Below are positions 51,262 through 59,928 of a stretch of 64,000 nucleotides of DNA, in pieces. This stretch comes from Caldilineaceae bacterium (lineage in GTDB: Bacteria > Chloroflexota > Anaerolineae > Caldilineales > Caldilineaceae): the NCBI GenBank assembly GCA_020634755.1, contig JACKBC010000038.1:1-64000 (forward strand), given 5' to 3'. The position numbers and the translations under genes are program-made. Position 1 is the stretch's first letter. Every line of letters begins with the position of its first letter. The notes beneath the pieces were generated by a model that did not search any database, was not told where the DNA came from, and saw nothing but the letters and a program-made list of their open reading frames with translations.

Positions 51262-51549
51262 ATGACCGAACGTATTATGACGCTGCACCCAGAGGGTAAG
51301 CAAGGTGTGAATATTGATAAAGCCAAGTATGATATGATGGCGGAGGCGATCATCAGTGCTTTGCAGGATGAACAACCGGTGACCTTTAGCGCGTTGAGTC
51401 GCACGGTGAGCAGACGATTGGATGGCAAGTTTGACGGCTCGATCACCTGGTATTACACAACGGTTAAGCTTGATCTGGAAGCCAGGGGCAAGATTCTGCG
51501 CGTGCCCAAGAGCAGCCCGCAACAGATAAGATTGGTTGATGAGAAGTAG
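51262..51549 (+). CDS. DUF6958-like small protein
   Basis: 95 residues. MTERIMTLHPEGKQGVNIDK is the strongly conserved start of a small family that I recall as DUF6958; the rest has a winged-helix-like pattern (VTFSALSRTVSRRLDGKFDG, ITWYYTTVKLDLEARGKI). Function is unknown. Because of the winged-helix look and the PadR gene just before it, a DNA-binding or regulatory role is possible but not shown. AAAGGA precedes the ATG. Confidence 0.7.
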   Translation: MTERIMTLHPEGKQGVNIDKAKYDMMAEAIISALQDEQPVTFSALSRTVSRRLDGKFDGSITWYYTTVKLDLEARGKILRVPKSSPQQIRLVDEK

Positions 51550-51825
51550 ATAGCGCGTTTTGTGAGTGAATTTACGTAGGTCGCGCCAGGGAAAATCCGG
51601 TATAATGAGCGTAAAGATTTTTGCAGATGGCAGGATGACTGCATAATACCCAGTGCTGTTGTAAAAGCCACGAATAATTGCAATACTAGGTCGAGAAGTT
51701 GACGAGTACTTATAGCTTTTACAAAGCCAGATGGGATACCAATGTGACAACGCAACGGGCGAATATGCCTTATCATCCAGGTAGGCACATTGTTACGATA
51801 TGGAGAAGGGTAAAAAGGGAGAACT

Positions 51826-52800
51826 ATGCGCGTATTGATCACCGGCGGCGCCGGCTTTATTGGCGCCCATCTGACCAGGGCGCTGTTAGCGCGAGGCGAT
51901 TCCGTGGCGATTTTGGACAACTTGTCGACGGGGAATTTCAATAACATTCGCGAGTTTACGCCACATCCTAATTTTGCGTTTGCTGTGGATGATCTGAGCA
52001 ATGCGCTGGTGCTGGACCGACTGGCCAGCAGCGCCGATGCCATTGTGCATCTGGCGGCAGCAGTGGGCGTTTTTGTGGTGGTGGAGCGCCCCACAGAGAC
52101 GATTGAAACAAATGTGCTGGGCACCCATGCCGTGCTGGCCGCCGCGCGCCGTTACCGCTGTCGTACACTGATTGCCAGCACCAGCGAGGTATATGGCAAA
52201 GGCATTAAGGTGCCTTTTAGCGAGGACGATGACATTGTGCTTGGGCCGTCCATTCGCAGCCGCTGGTGCTATGCCGCCAGCAAGCTGCTGGACGAATTTC
52301 TCGGCTTGGCCGCCTATCGCGAGTTTGAGCTGCCGGTGACGGTAGTGCGCTTTTTTAATACGGTGGGACCGGGGCAAACGGGGCGTTATGGCATGGTGGT
52401 GCCGCGCTTTGTGCGGCAGGCGCTGCATCATGAGCCGATTACGGTGTATGGTGATGGCGAACAGAGTCGGTGCTTCTGCCACGTTCACGATACGGTGCGG
52501 GCGCTGCTGGCGCTGCTAGAGCAGCCGCAGCAAACCGCGGGCGAAGTCTTCAATATTGGCTCCAATCACGAAGTGACCATCAATCAGCTTGCCGCCACCG
52601 TGATTGAGCGTACAGATTCAGCTTCCACCATCCAGCATGTGCCGTACAGCGAAGCGTATGCTCCCGGCTTTGAAGATATGCGCCGCCGCGTGCCGGACAC
52701 AACCAAAATTGGCAAGGCGGTGGGGTGGCAGGCCCAAAAGTCGCTGGAGCAGATAATTGACGACGTGGTGCGCCATGAGGCTGAGGGTGCTGGCGCGTAG
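51826..52800 (+). CDS. NAD-dependent nucleotide-sugar epimerase/dehydratase
   Basis: 324 residues of the extended SDR family. GGAGFIGAHL is the NAD-binding motif and ILDNLSTGN the strand that binds the adenosine ribose. STSEVYG carries the catalytic Ser, and YAASK is the catalytic Tyr/Lys pair. RFFNTVGPGQTGRYGMVVPR and GEQSRCFCHVHDTV are substrate-side motifs found in UDP-glucose 4-epimerase and UDP-glucuronate decarboxylase-like enzymes. It probably supplies an activated sugar for the cell surface. The exact substrate cannot be read. GGGAG precedes the ATG. Confidence 0.9.
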   Translation: MRVLITGGAGFIGAHLTRALLARGDSVAILDNLSTGNFNNIREFTPHPNFAFAVDDLSNALVLDRLASSADAIVHLAAAVGVFVVVERPTETIETNVLGTHAVLAAARRYRCRTLIASTSEVYGKGIKVPFSEDDDIVLGPSIRSRWCYAASKLLDEFLGLAAYREFELPVTVVRFFNTVGPGQTGRYGMVVPRFVRQALHHEPITVYGDGEQSRCFCHVHDTVRALLALLEQPQQTAGEVFNIGSNHEVTINQLAATVIERTDSASTIQHVPYSEAYAPGFEDMRRRVPDTTKIGKAVGWQAQKSLEQIIDDVVRHEAEGAGA

Positions 52801-52805
52801 CGGTT

Positions 52806-52896
52806 GGTGATTGGTAGTTGGTGATTGGTAGTTAGTGATTGGTAGTTGGTCGTTGGTGATCGGTTGCCAGCGACAATCCCCAACGACCAGTCACCA
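52806..52896. repeat. GGTGATTGGTAGTT tandem repeat and inverted arms
   Basis: Three near-identical ~15-bp units (gtgattggtagttg and variants) run from 52806 to 52850. A right arm ccaacgaccagtcaccaat (52879-52897) inversely matches part of them. It fills the gap between two convergent genes. Confidence 0.55.
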
Positions 52897-52897
52897 A

Positions 52898-53350
52898 TTA
52901 CTCCTGGGGGCGATATTCTGAAGGGTAATTAACGATCTTGTCCCACTCATCGGCCGTGGAGCGGGCCACAAACGCAATGAGTTCTTCATCACCAATGTTG
53001 AAGACTTCGTGGGGTATGCCGGGTTTGATATAGATAAAATCACCCGCTTCGTTGATCACAGACTGGGTGAGCCCTTCGCCATAGGTATGCTTGACGCGGC
53101 CCTGCAAAATAAAGAGCATCACCTCAAAGCCGTCGTGGATGTGGGCGTAGGCAATGGAGCCGGGTGGCACGGTGGCCACGTTGATGGACAAATTCTCGGC
53201 GCCGGCATTTTTACCCGAAAGCCCCTGCATATAGCGGATGCCATTCCAGCCACGCTCTTTGCCACCGCCGCGCAAAACGGTAATTCCATCCAAGTCTTCC
53301 ACCATCGATTGATCGATAACGCCGATTCCTTGGGTCTGTGTCTGCATCAT
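52898..53350 (-). CDS. Cupin-domain protein
   Basis: 150 residues, a single cupin barrel. Motif 1 gives His-x-His and Glu (AYAHIHDGFEVMLFILQG), and motif 2 gives a His (GIPHEVFNIG), the usual four metal ligands. Such small cupins bind Fe, Mn or Zn and serve as oxygenases, isomerases or sensors. No substrate can be named. AGGAGAAT precedes the double ATG (53350 or 53347). Upstream by 30 bp is the Calx-beta protein on the same strand, probably without functional connection. Confidence 0.88.
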   Translation of the reverse strand: MMQTQTQGIGVIDQSMVEDLDGITVLRGGGKERGWNGIRYMQGLSGKNAGAENLSINVATVPPGSIAYAHIHDGFEVMLFILQGRVKHTYGEGLTQSVINEAGDFIYIKPGIPHEVFNIGDEELIAFVARSTADEWDKIVNYPSEYRPQE

Positions 53351-53379
53351 ATTCTCCTTAATTTCAGGTATTTACATCT

Positions 53380-55641
53380 TTACCTCAGCTTGCGAATGAC
53401 CGGCAGGTAAACGGTGCGTGCGCCAGCACTGCCCAGAATAACCACGTCCAAATCTTGCTGCAAGCCATTGTAGTGTGGATCTGCGCTGGCCATTGTGAAA
53501 TGAATCTGGTCAAACTGGGCGCCTCCATTGCCTTGTTGATTATCCGCGGCGCCAATTGTGCCCTCTTGGGGCGTGTTCCAATCGGCCGGCGTAAAGACAA
53601 AAGTGGCGGGCGTAATGGTCAGCTGGCCGTTGGAAATTACTGCCGTAACGGTGACATCTGCTGTGGGGCGACTTTCCAAGCTGAGCTGATAGGCCAGCGG
53701 CGCCCCGCCTTCCGTCAGCGTCAACGGGGACGTAATCGTATAACTCAATCCCAGCACGTCGTTGTCGATGACGTCCACGGTAAGCTCTACCGGAGACAAT
53801 TCTGCATAGCGGGCGTCATTGCTGCTGACGGTGTGCAGCAATTTGCCCACTTGTCGATCGCTCACCACATCGTCATCTTTAACCGAAACAGAAACAGATT
53901 GCGGCACTTTCCAGTCCGTAGCATCAAAATGCAGGACGGATGGGGTCACGGTAAAGGCGGATGCCGCGGCAATGGTCACGGTCACCAAATCCATGGGTTG
54001 GCTGGCCAATGACACGCTGTACGATTCGGTGGCGCTGCGGATATCGGCGCTTTCTGTAACGGTGATTTCCTGCTGCGAGATAATGACGCCGGGCATGTCA
54101 TTGTCGGCAATGTGGACCGCTACGTCCGGCGTGGCGGCATCCGCATAGTGAGGATCCTGGGTCACAATTTCGTGGGCGATGAACGCCGTGCTGTCCCCCT
54201 CTGCCACCGCATCATCAATGGCCGTCACAACCACATTTTGCGGTATGTTCCAGTTGGCAGATGTGAAGGTTAGCGCCACGGGCTCGGTATGGAGCTGGTC
54301 ACCGGACGCAGGTTGTACAATGACATCCGCCGTGGGCCGACTCTTTAACACAATCGAATATGCGGCGGTTGCACTAAGCACGTTGGGTTCTTCAGAGACG
54401 TTTAGTGCGCTGGGGGTCACGGTCAAGCCCGCCGCGTCATCATCGCGCACGGTGGCTACCACATCGGCCACCGTGGTGTTGTCATAGTTGTGGTCGGTAC
54501 TCTGCACGGTGTGCCGGATAATGCTTTCCTGAATACCTTCGACAATCCGATCATCAATAGCTGTGACGGTCACAGTCTGCACCGTCTGCCAGTTTAGCGA
54601 ATCAAAGAGTAATCTGTTTTGGCTGGTGGTAACGGCGCTATCCGCCATAATGTCGATCGCCACTTGCGCCACGGGTTGGCTTTGCAGCACCACGCTGTAA
54701 ATGGCGGTGGCGCCAGCTTCTTCCACCTCCACAGACGAGGGCGAGATATTGACGCCGGCTGAATCATCATCAATGATGGTGAGCGTCACCTGGGTGGTGG
54801 CGCCCAGACCAGCGCCTTTGGGCTGGCTCAACGCCACGTTGAACTGTTCCGCGCCTTCAGAAATATTATCGTCCAATATGGGAATCAATATTTGGCGGCT
54901 GGGATAGCCGGCTGAAATCACCAATGTTTTGCTGATGGGTGTAAAGTCACGCAGCTCCAGCGGCTGCGATTGCGCCGACTTATCAATGGTGCTGTAGTGA
55001 ACGCTCAGGCTGGCATATGGATTGGGGTTGGTGACGCGCACCTCAATGGGGAACTGAACGTTGTCCTCATTGACTGCATAGCGCGTGGTGTTGAAGCTGA
55101 CGGTTGGCGTCTGCACATTGAGCGTGACCTGCGCCTGATTATTGGAGGTATTGCCATCGGTGGCCGCGGTCATCGTGGCCGTGTTGGTAATGGTGAGGCT
55201 GGTGGTGAGATCGGGGTTGATATAGCCATCAATCAGAATGGAAGCGCGCGCGCCGGCCGCCAAGGCGCCGGTCTGCCAGCGATAGGGCTGGCCCGCGCTA
55301 ATATCTGTAATCGAAATGCCGCTGGGCACCACATTGCGCGGGATCAGCTCAGACGGAATAATATCCTCGACAATGGCGCTATCCATCACCGTGCTGCCCG
55401 TATTGGTAAAAGTAAGGTTCAGCAAAACCAATTCGCCGGGGTGGAGAGTTCCCGTTGGAAAGACCGATTGCGTTAAGACAATGTCCACTGTATTGTCATC
55501 AAGGGCCGCGGCTTGGGCAACGGCCAACGGCGCAATTGCGCCTGATAGTTGCGCTAAATGAAGTCCGCCCCAAAGGGTACAAAGGGCAAGGAATGGAAAC
55601 AAAAACAGAGGAAGCCATGTCGTCCATTTACAGCGATGCAT
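53380..55641 (-). CDS. Secreted protein with DUF11-like and repeated Calx-beta-type domains
   Basis: 753 residues. A signal peptide (about 1-45, ending AVAQA) is followed by a DUF11-like domain (TFTNTGSTVMDSAIVEDIIP). A Calx-beta domain comes next (VSFNTTRYAVNEDNVQFPIE, ILDDNISEGAEQFNVALSQP) and then four copies of a ~110-residue beta domain with LTFTSANWNIPQNVVVTAID and AEYxVxLxSxP patterns. The tail is TVYLPVIRKLR, like that of the protein at 14.7 kb. Acidic DDD/DND loops suggest calcium binding. Likely a cell-surface adhesin or S-layer-associated protein. AAGGACG precedes the ATG. Confidence 0.85.
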   Translation of the reverse strand: MHRCKWTTWLPLFLFPFLALCTLWGGLHLAQLSGAIAPLAVAQAAALDDNTVDIVLTQSVFPTGTLHPGELVLLNLTFTNTGSTVMDSAIVEDIIPSELIPRNVVPSGISITDISAGQPYRWQTGALAAGARASILIDGYINPDLTTSLTITNTATMTAATDGNTSNNQAQVTLNVQTPTVSFNTTRYAVNEDNVQFPIEVRVTNPNPYASLSVHYSTIDKSAQSQPLELRDFTPISKTLVISAGYPSRQILIPILDDNISEGAEQFNVALSQPKGAGLGATTQVTLTIIDDDSAGVNISPSSVEVEEAGATAIYSVVLQSQPVAQVAIDIMADSAVTTSQNRLLFDSLNWQTVQTVTVTAIDDRIVEGIQESIIRHTVQSTDHNYDNTTVADVVATVRDDDAAGLTVTPSALNVSEEPNVLSATAAYSIVLKSRPTADVIVQPASGDQLHTEPVALTFTSANWNIPQNVVVTAIDDAVAEGDSTAFIAHEIVTQDPHYADAATPDVAVHIADNDMPGVIISQQEITVTESADIRSATESYSVSLASQPMDLVTVTIAAASAFTVTPSVLHFDATDWKVPQSVSVSVKDDDVVSDRQVGKLLHTVSSNDARYAELSPVELTVDVIDNDVLGLSYTITSPLTLTEGGAPLAYQLSLESRPTADVTVTAVISNGQLTITPATFVFTPADWNTPQEGTIGAADNQQGNGGAQFDQIHFTMASADPHYNGLQQDLDVVILGSAGARTVYLPVIRKLR

Positions 55642-55689
55642 CTTCGACGTCCTTTTTGCAACAATGTCATTATGAGTCTACGGTTGGGT

Positions 55690-56670
55690 TTAACCGGCGC
55701 CCTGGCGCAGCGCGTGCGCCGCTGCAAGCGTCTGCTCGATCATAGCGCGAATGTTGGTTGTAAGCAAATCGTTTTGGAGGTCACCCGCGGGAGATGGATC
55801 CTGTTGCCACCACACAAGAAATTCTACATTGCCGGCCGGCCCCAGCAGCGGCGAGACGGTGACGCCGCGCGTAACTAACCCTAAGTTGCGGGCCGTGCTC
55901 AGCGTTTCTTGCAGCACGCTTCGGTGTACCTTCTGGTCACGCACCACGCCGCCTTTGCCCACGTTCTCTTTGCCCGCTTCAAACTGCGGCTTGATCAGCG
56001 CCACTATATTTGCATTTTCACCATTTGCATTTTCACTATCTGCGTTTTTGCTCTCTGCCTTTTGGCGCATGAGATGCAGCGTGGGGGGCAACACCAGCTC
56101 CAGACTAATAAAGCTTGCATCAATCACGGCCAGCGTGATATGCGGCGCGCGGCCATTGGGGTCCAGTGGTAGTGCGTCCAGATGGCGTATATTTGTGCGC
56201 TCTAGCACAACCACGCGTGGATCGCTGCGCAGTTTCCAAGCCAGTTGACCATATCCCACATCGACAGCATAGACCAGGCGGGCGCCGCGCTGCAACAGGC
56301 AGTCTGTAAAGCCGCCAGTAGAAGCACCTACATCCAGCGCACAGACATCCGCTACGTCCAGTTGAAACGCATCCAACGCGGCCGCCAGCTTGACGCCGCC
56401 CCGGCTGACAAAGGGCAGCGTTGCGCGCACGCGAATTTCCGCATGGGCCGGCACGGCTCGGCCCGGTTTGTCCCACACTTGGTCGTTCACCAATACGTCA
56501 CCCGCCATGATCAAGCGGCGCGCCTTTTCGCGACTCTCGGCCAGATCGCGCTCAACCAGCAGCAGATCTAGCCGCTGTTTTCGGGCTCCGTTTTGAACGG
56601 TTGCAGACGAACCGATGGCATCTATTTTGGATTGAGGTGAGCCTGGCAATGCGTGGTCGGATGCTGACAT
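55690..56670 (-). CDS. tlyA: TlyA-family rRNA 2'-O-methyltransferase
   Basis: 326 residues. An S4 RNA-binding domain (about 28-90: RLDLLLVERDLAESREKARR) precedes an FtsJ/RrmJ-like methyltransferase. FVSRGGVKLAAALDAF is the family linker, DVGASTGGFTDCLLQRGA the S-adenosylmethionine site, VIDASFISLELVLPP the catalytic strand and IVALIKPQFEAG the K-containing strand. TlyA methylates ribose in 16S and 23S rRNA. An unusual insert of three 5-residue repeats (SKNAD, SENAN, GENAN) lies just before IVALIKPQF, encoded by a 15-nt tandem repeat. The N-terminal ~25 residues are not conserved, so a later start is possible. Confidence 0.9.
   Translation of the reverse strand: MSASDHALPGSPQSKIDAIGSSATVQNGARKQRLDLLLVERDLAESREKARRLIMAGDVLVNDQVWDKPGRAVPAHAEIRVRATLPFVSRGGVKLAAALDAFQLDVADVCALDVGASTGGFTDCLLQRGARLVYAVDVGYGQLAWKLRSDPRVVVLERTNIRHLDALPLDPNGRAPHITLAVIDASFISLELVLPPTLHLMRQKAESKNADSENANGENANIVALIKPQFEAGKENVGKGGVVRDQKVHRSVLQETLSTARNLGLVTRGVTVSPLLGPAGNVEFLVWWQQDPSPAGDLQNDLLTTNIRAMIEQTLAAAHALRQGAG
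56008..56052 (-). repeat. In-frame 15-nt tandem repeat within tlyA
   Basis: Three 15-nt units (atttgcattttcacc, atttgcattttcact, atctgcgtttttgct) encode GENAN, SENAN and SKNAD on the minus strand. Copy-number change would keep the frame, making the loop length variable between strains. Confidence 0.7.
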
Positions 56671-56836
56671 GTAGGCAGCATAGAATGGGGTGCGCAGTTT
56701 GTCAAATCACAATGAAACTGCCGCCGGCTTTGTCCTGCGGCATTAAACGGGTTGCCATTGCCTTCCGGCTACAAATGCTTGTGCCGGTTTTCAGAGTGCT
56801 GTAGAATAATGGGGTTTATCGTGGACGTAGACCAAG

Positions 56837-56936
56837 GATGGCTCTGTATGCAGCACAACCGCCATCATAAAATGTCCTGATAATAAGATGGCTCTGTATG
56901 CAACACAACCGCCATCATAAAATGTCTTAATAATAA
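56837..56936 (+). repeat. Two tandem 50-bp repeats upstream of SDR operon
   Basis: 56837-56886 and 56887-56936 differ at three positions. Each unit starts GATGGC and contains the inverse GCCATC 18 nt later, followed by an AT-rich box (ataaaatgtc...ataataa). They end 11 bp before the SDR start codon, so they form its promoter or operator region. Confidence 0.7.
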
Positions 56937-56947
56937 GAGGAATTTGC

Positions 56948-57751
56948 ATGAATAGTTCTGAGCCGACCCTTCAAAACCTGCTCGATCTAAGCGGGAAAGT
57001 GGCCATTGTGACGGGCGCCAGCGGTTGGCTGGGCGCCGCCATGAGCCGCGCCCTAGCCGAAGCGGGCGCCACCCTGGTCGTTACGAGCCGAGACGCCCAG
57101 CATGCCGCAGAATTTGTCGCCACGCTCCCCGGTTCAGGGCATGTGGGTATGGCGCTCCAGCAGGATGACGAAGCGGCCATTCCTAGTTTCGTGGCGCAGG
57201 TGGTGGAGCAACTGGGCCGCGTCGATGTGCTGGTCAACAACGCGTATGGGGGTACGGCGCCCAGCATTGAAACAGCTACGGCGGCCGATTTTGATAAGGC
57301 CTATCATACGGGCGTAACAGCCTATTTTTTGCTGGCTCGGGAGGTGGCGCGCCATCTGCGCAGCCGGGGTGCACCGGGATCCATCATCAACATTGCCAGC
57401 ATGTATGGCGTCGTGGCCAGCTATCCCGATGCGTACACCGATCTGCCCATTAACAGCCCGCCGGTCTATCATGGGCTTAAGGGGGGGCTGGTCCATCTGA
57501 CGCGTCATCTGGCGGCCTATTGGGCTGCCGACAATATACGCGTTAACGCCATTAGCCCGGGCCCTTTCCCCTCGCAAAGCGTGCAAGATCGGCTGCCCGA
57601 TTTTATTGCGCGGCTGGAGCAGAAGGTGCCGATGGGCCGCATGGGCAAACCGCATGAATTAAAGGGTTTGGTCGTGTTGCTGGCCAGCGACGCCGGCAGC
57701 TACATTACGGGTCAGAATATTTTGGTAGATGGCGGTTGGACCGCTTGGTAA
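56948..57751 (+). CDS. Short-chain dehydrogenase/reductase
   Basis: 267 residues. TGASGWLG is the coenzyme motif, NNAYGG the structural motif, Ser in INIASMYGV and the Tyr/Lys pair in YHGLKGGL form the active site; TGQNILVDGGWTAW ends the protein. The pattern is like gluconate 5-dehydrogenase and 3-oxoacyl-ACP reductase homologues, with an Arg after the second strand (VTSRDA) that favours NADP(H). The second SDR follows 79 bp later on the same strand, so they may act in one oxidation/reduction path on a sugar or polyol. AAGAGG lies about 8 nt before the ATG. Confidence 0.92.
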   Translation: MNSSEPTLQNLLDLSGKVAIVTGASGWLGAAMSRALAEAGATLVVTSRDAQHAAEFVATLPGSGHVGMALQQDDEAAIPSFVAQVVEQLGRVDVLVNNAYGGTAPSIETATAADFDKAYHTGVTAYFLLAREVARHLRSRGAPGSIINIASMYGVVASYPDAYTDLPINSPPVYHGLKGGLVHLTRHLAAYWAADNIRVNAISPGPFPSQSVQDRLPDFIARLEQKVPMGRMGKPHELKGLVVLLASDAGSYITGQNILVDGGWTAW

Positions 57752-57830
57752 TGGGCGCCGCTCTGGCTTCGACAAGTTCAGCCGCCTCAATGAATCCGCC
57801 AACAGCATCACAACCACAAAAAGGCAGACA

Positions 57831-58616
57831 ATGAATCGACTAAATGACAAAATTGCCGTGATTACAGGTGCGGCGCAAGGCATTGGACGCGGGATTGCGC
57901 TCTGTTTGGCCGAAGAAGGCGCCCACATTGTGATCAATGATCTGGCTCACACTGCGGCGGCGCAAGAGACGCTGGAAGCAGTGCAGGCGCTGGGCCGACA
58001 GGCGCTTGTGATTCCCGCCGATGTGGCAGACCGGGCAGCAGTAGCCGCTCTTTTTGCGCAAGCTACTGCCCACTTTGGCCGCGTGGATATTGCCGTGGCC
58101 AATGCCGCCCATTCTGTGCGCCAGCCGGTGATCGAGGCTGAATGGGAGCAGGTTCAGCGCACGTTGGAAGTAACGCAGTTTGGCGTCTATCATGTGTGTC
58201 AAGCCGCGGCCCGCCAAATGGTGCAGCAAGCCCAGCCGGGCCAAAACAATGGCAAGCTGTTGATCACCGGCTCGGTGCTGCAAGAGGTGCCTTTCCCCAC
58301 CAGCGCACCGTATAATATGGCCAAGGCCGCCGTCAATCACTTTGCCCGCACGCTAGCGGCCGAATTAGCGCCGCACCACATCAACGTCAACGTAATCAAC
58401 CCAGGCTGGATCGACACGCCGGGCGAGCGCAAATTTGCCAGCGAAGAGGAGATTCAGCAGGGCGGCAGGCTGATCCCGTGGGGGCGATTGGGGCAGCCGC
58501 GCGATATTGGCAAGGCGGCGGCATTTTTGGTGAGCGCCGATGCCGATTATATCACCGGCACATCGCTGCGCGTTGATGGCGGCTACGTAATTGGTCTGCG
58601 GCCCGTGGCGCATTGA
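57831..58616 (+). CDS. Short-chain dehydrogenase/reductase
   Basis: 261 residues from the ATG at 57831 (34 upstream codons open in frame overlap the previous gene's end and are not conserved). TGAAQGIGRGIA binds the coenzyme; INDLAH after strand 2 with Asp suggests NAD(H). VANAAHSV, LITGSVLQEV (Ser) and YNMAKAA (Tyr/Lys) are the active-site motifs; TGTSLRVDGGYVIG closes the domain. Similar to glucose 1-dehydrogenase and related sugar dehydrogenases, though substrate cannot be assigned. AAGGCAG precedes the ATG. Confidence 0.92.
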   Translation: MNRLNDKIAVITGAAQGIGRGIALCLAEEGAHIVINDLAHTAAAQETLEAVQALGRQALVIPADVADRAAVAALFAQATAHFGRVDIAVANAAHSVRQPVIEAEWEQVQRTLEVTQFGVYHVCQAAARQMVQQAQPGQNNGKLLITGSVLQEVPFPTSAPYNMAKAAVNHFARTLAAELAPHHINVNVINPGWIDTPGERKFASEEEIQQGGRLIPWGRLGQPRDIGKAAAFLVSADADYITGTSLRVDGGYVIGLRPVAH

Positions 58617-58631
58617 TGCCGTATATCTAAT

Positions 58632-58766
58632 TGAGGGGCGTGCATAATTCTCTACTTAAGTGAACTACGTTGGTAGAGCCATGTGCAACGCACTGACCGC
58701 GCCTGTGGCTGTTATTGAGCTGTTTTTCGGGTCAGTGCGATGCACACTTATCATCTCCCTTCGTTG
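58632..58766. repeat. TGAGGGG-type MITE-like element, copy 3 (right end missing)
   Basis: The left end TGAGGGGCGTGCATAATTC and the inner stem (GTGCAACGCACTGACC with GGTCAGTGCGATGCAC) match copy 2, including a paired base change that keeps the stem. The right terminal repeat is absent. TA precedes the left end. Confidence 0.65.
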
Positions 58767-58820
58767 CTGGGCAGTGCGCGTCACGCGTGTCTACAAATCA
58801 ATTTCCTCAATATGCGCTTG

Positions 58821-59777
58821 CTATGGAATGTCCCATGTGCTGGGGTTGAGCAGCGTTTCATCGCTTAATTCCAGCGCGTCAAATTGTTCCAGCACGGCGG
58901 GCGGCAGCTGGAGCGTGGCCGCCCGCAAGTTGTCCTCCAGCTCTGCCAGGCTGCTCATGCCCACCAACACGGTGCTAATTTGGGGTTGGGCCAGGGCAAA
59001 CGCTACCGCTACCTGTGCTGCCGACGCGGCCAACCCGGCTTCCGCAATAATCCGGCGGAAGCGCTGCGAGGCGGCGGTTAGTGCGTGTAGCCGTGCGGGC
59101 AGATGATCCGCCCGCGCTGTCAATACCCCTTTGAGCAATACCGACCGCACCACAATGCCCACGTTTTGCTGTTGCGCCCGCGGCAGCACCTGCTCCTCAA
59201 TGCGTCGATCCAGCACCGAATAGGTCACCTGCATAACGTCGAAAAGATCGCGGTCCAATGCCAAGAGCGGAAGCGCTGCGCCATAAAATGAGCCCCCGGT
59301 CCAGCGGATTTTGCCGGCGCGCTGCGCCGCGGAAAAAGCATCCGCGACTTCTTCCGCACGCTCCAAAAGTTCCTCAGTCACGTTGTGAATCTGCCAGACA
59401 TCCACATAGTCGGTTTGCAGCTCGCGCAAGCTAAGGTCAAGTGTATCCAACATCTGGCGCTTCAGTTGGCGGCTGCTCAGCTGCTGGACTGCCGCTGGCA
59501 ACAGATTTACTTTGGTCGCCAATATGGCCTGTGTGCGCCGTTGGTGCAGCGCCTGGCCCAGAATCGTTTCGCTCATCCCGTAGTCGCGGGCCGTATCGAT
59601 GAGGTTGATGCCGGCATCCAGCGCCGTGTGGATGAGGCGGATCGCCTCCTGTTCACCGGGGCGCCCGCCATGGGCCGGCGTTGCAATGCCGTACGGTAGC
59701 CCAATTTCAACTGTGCCCAGCGCCAACGCAGACACCCGAAGGCCGGTGCGCCCCAGCGTGGAAAGAGAGAAGTTCAT
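58821..59777 (-). CDS. Aldo/keto reductase
   Basis: 318 residues, NADPH-type barrel enzyme. The catalytic tetrad appears as Asp and Tyr in LIDTARDYGMSE, Lys in AILATKVN and His in VDVWQIHNV. GLRVSALALGTVEIG is the N-terminal family motif, and the VRSVLLKGVL and STVLVGMSSLAELEDNL segments bind the cofactor phosphate. It resembles the YajO/Tas-like or L-galactose/D-threo-aldose dehydrogenase groups. Convergent with the two SDR genes, so a shared sugar-oxidoreductase role is possible but only suggested by position. Confidence 0.92.
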   Translation of the reverse strand: MNFSLSTLGRTGLRVSALALGTVEIGLPYGIATPAHGGRPGEQEAIRLIHTALDAGINLIDTARDYGMSETILGQALHQRRTQAILATKVNLLPAAVQQLSSRQLKRQMLDTLDLSLRELQTDYVDVWQIHNVTEELLERAEEVADAFSAAQRAGKIRWTGGSFYGAALPLLALDRDLFDVMQVTYSVLDRRIEEQVLPRAQQQNVGIVVRSVLLKGVLTARADHLPARLHALTAASQRFRRIIAEAGLAASAAQVAVAFALAQPQISTVLVGMSSLAELEDNLRAATLQLPPAVLEQFDALELSDETLLNPSTWDIP

Positions 59778-59928
59778 ATGATAAATGCATCCATAATTTT
59801 GTAATCATAATTTGATGTACCACAGAAGACGCATGGTTTCAATAGTACTCATGGGTGATATACATGAGGTTGCCTGCGTCATATACTGTACGCGCGGCCA
59901 CCATGTCTGACAACAGAGGCATTAATAA

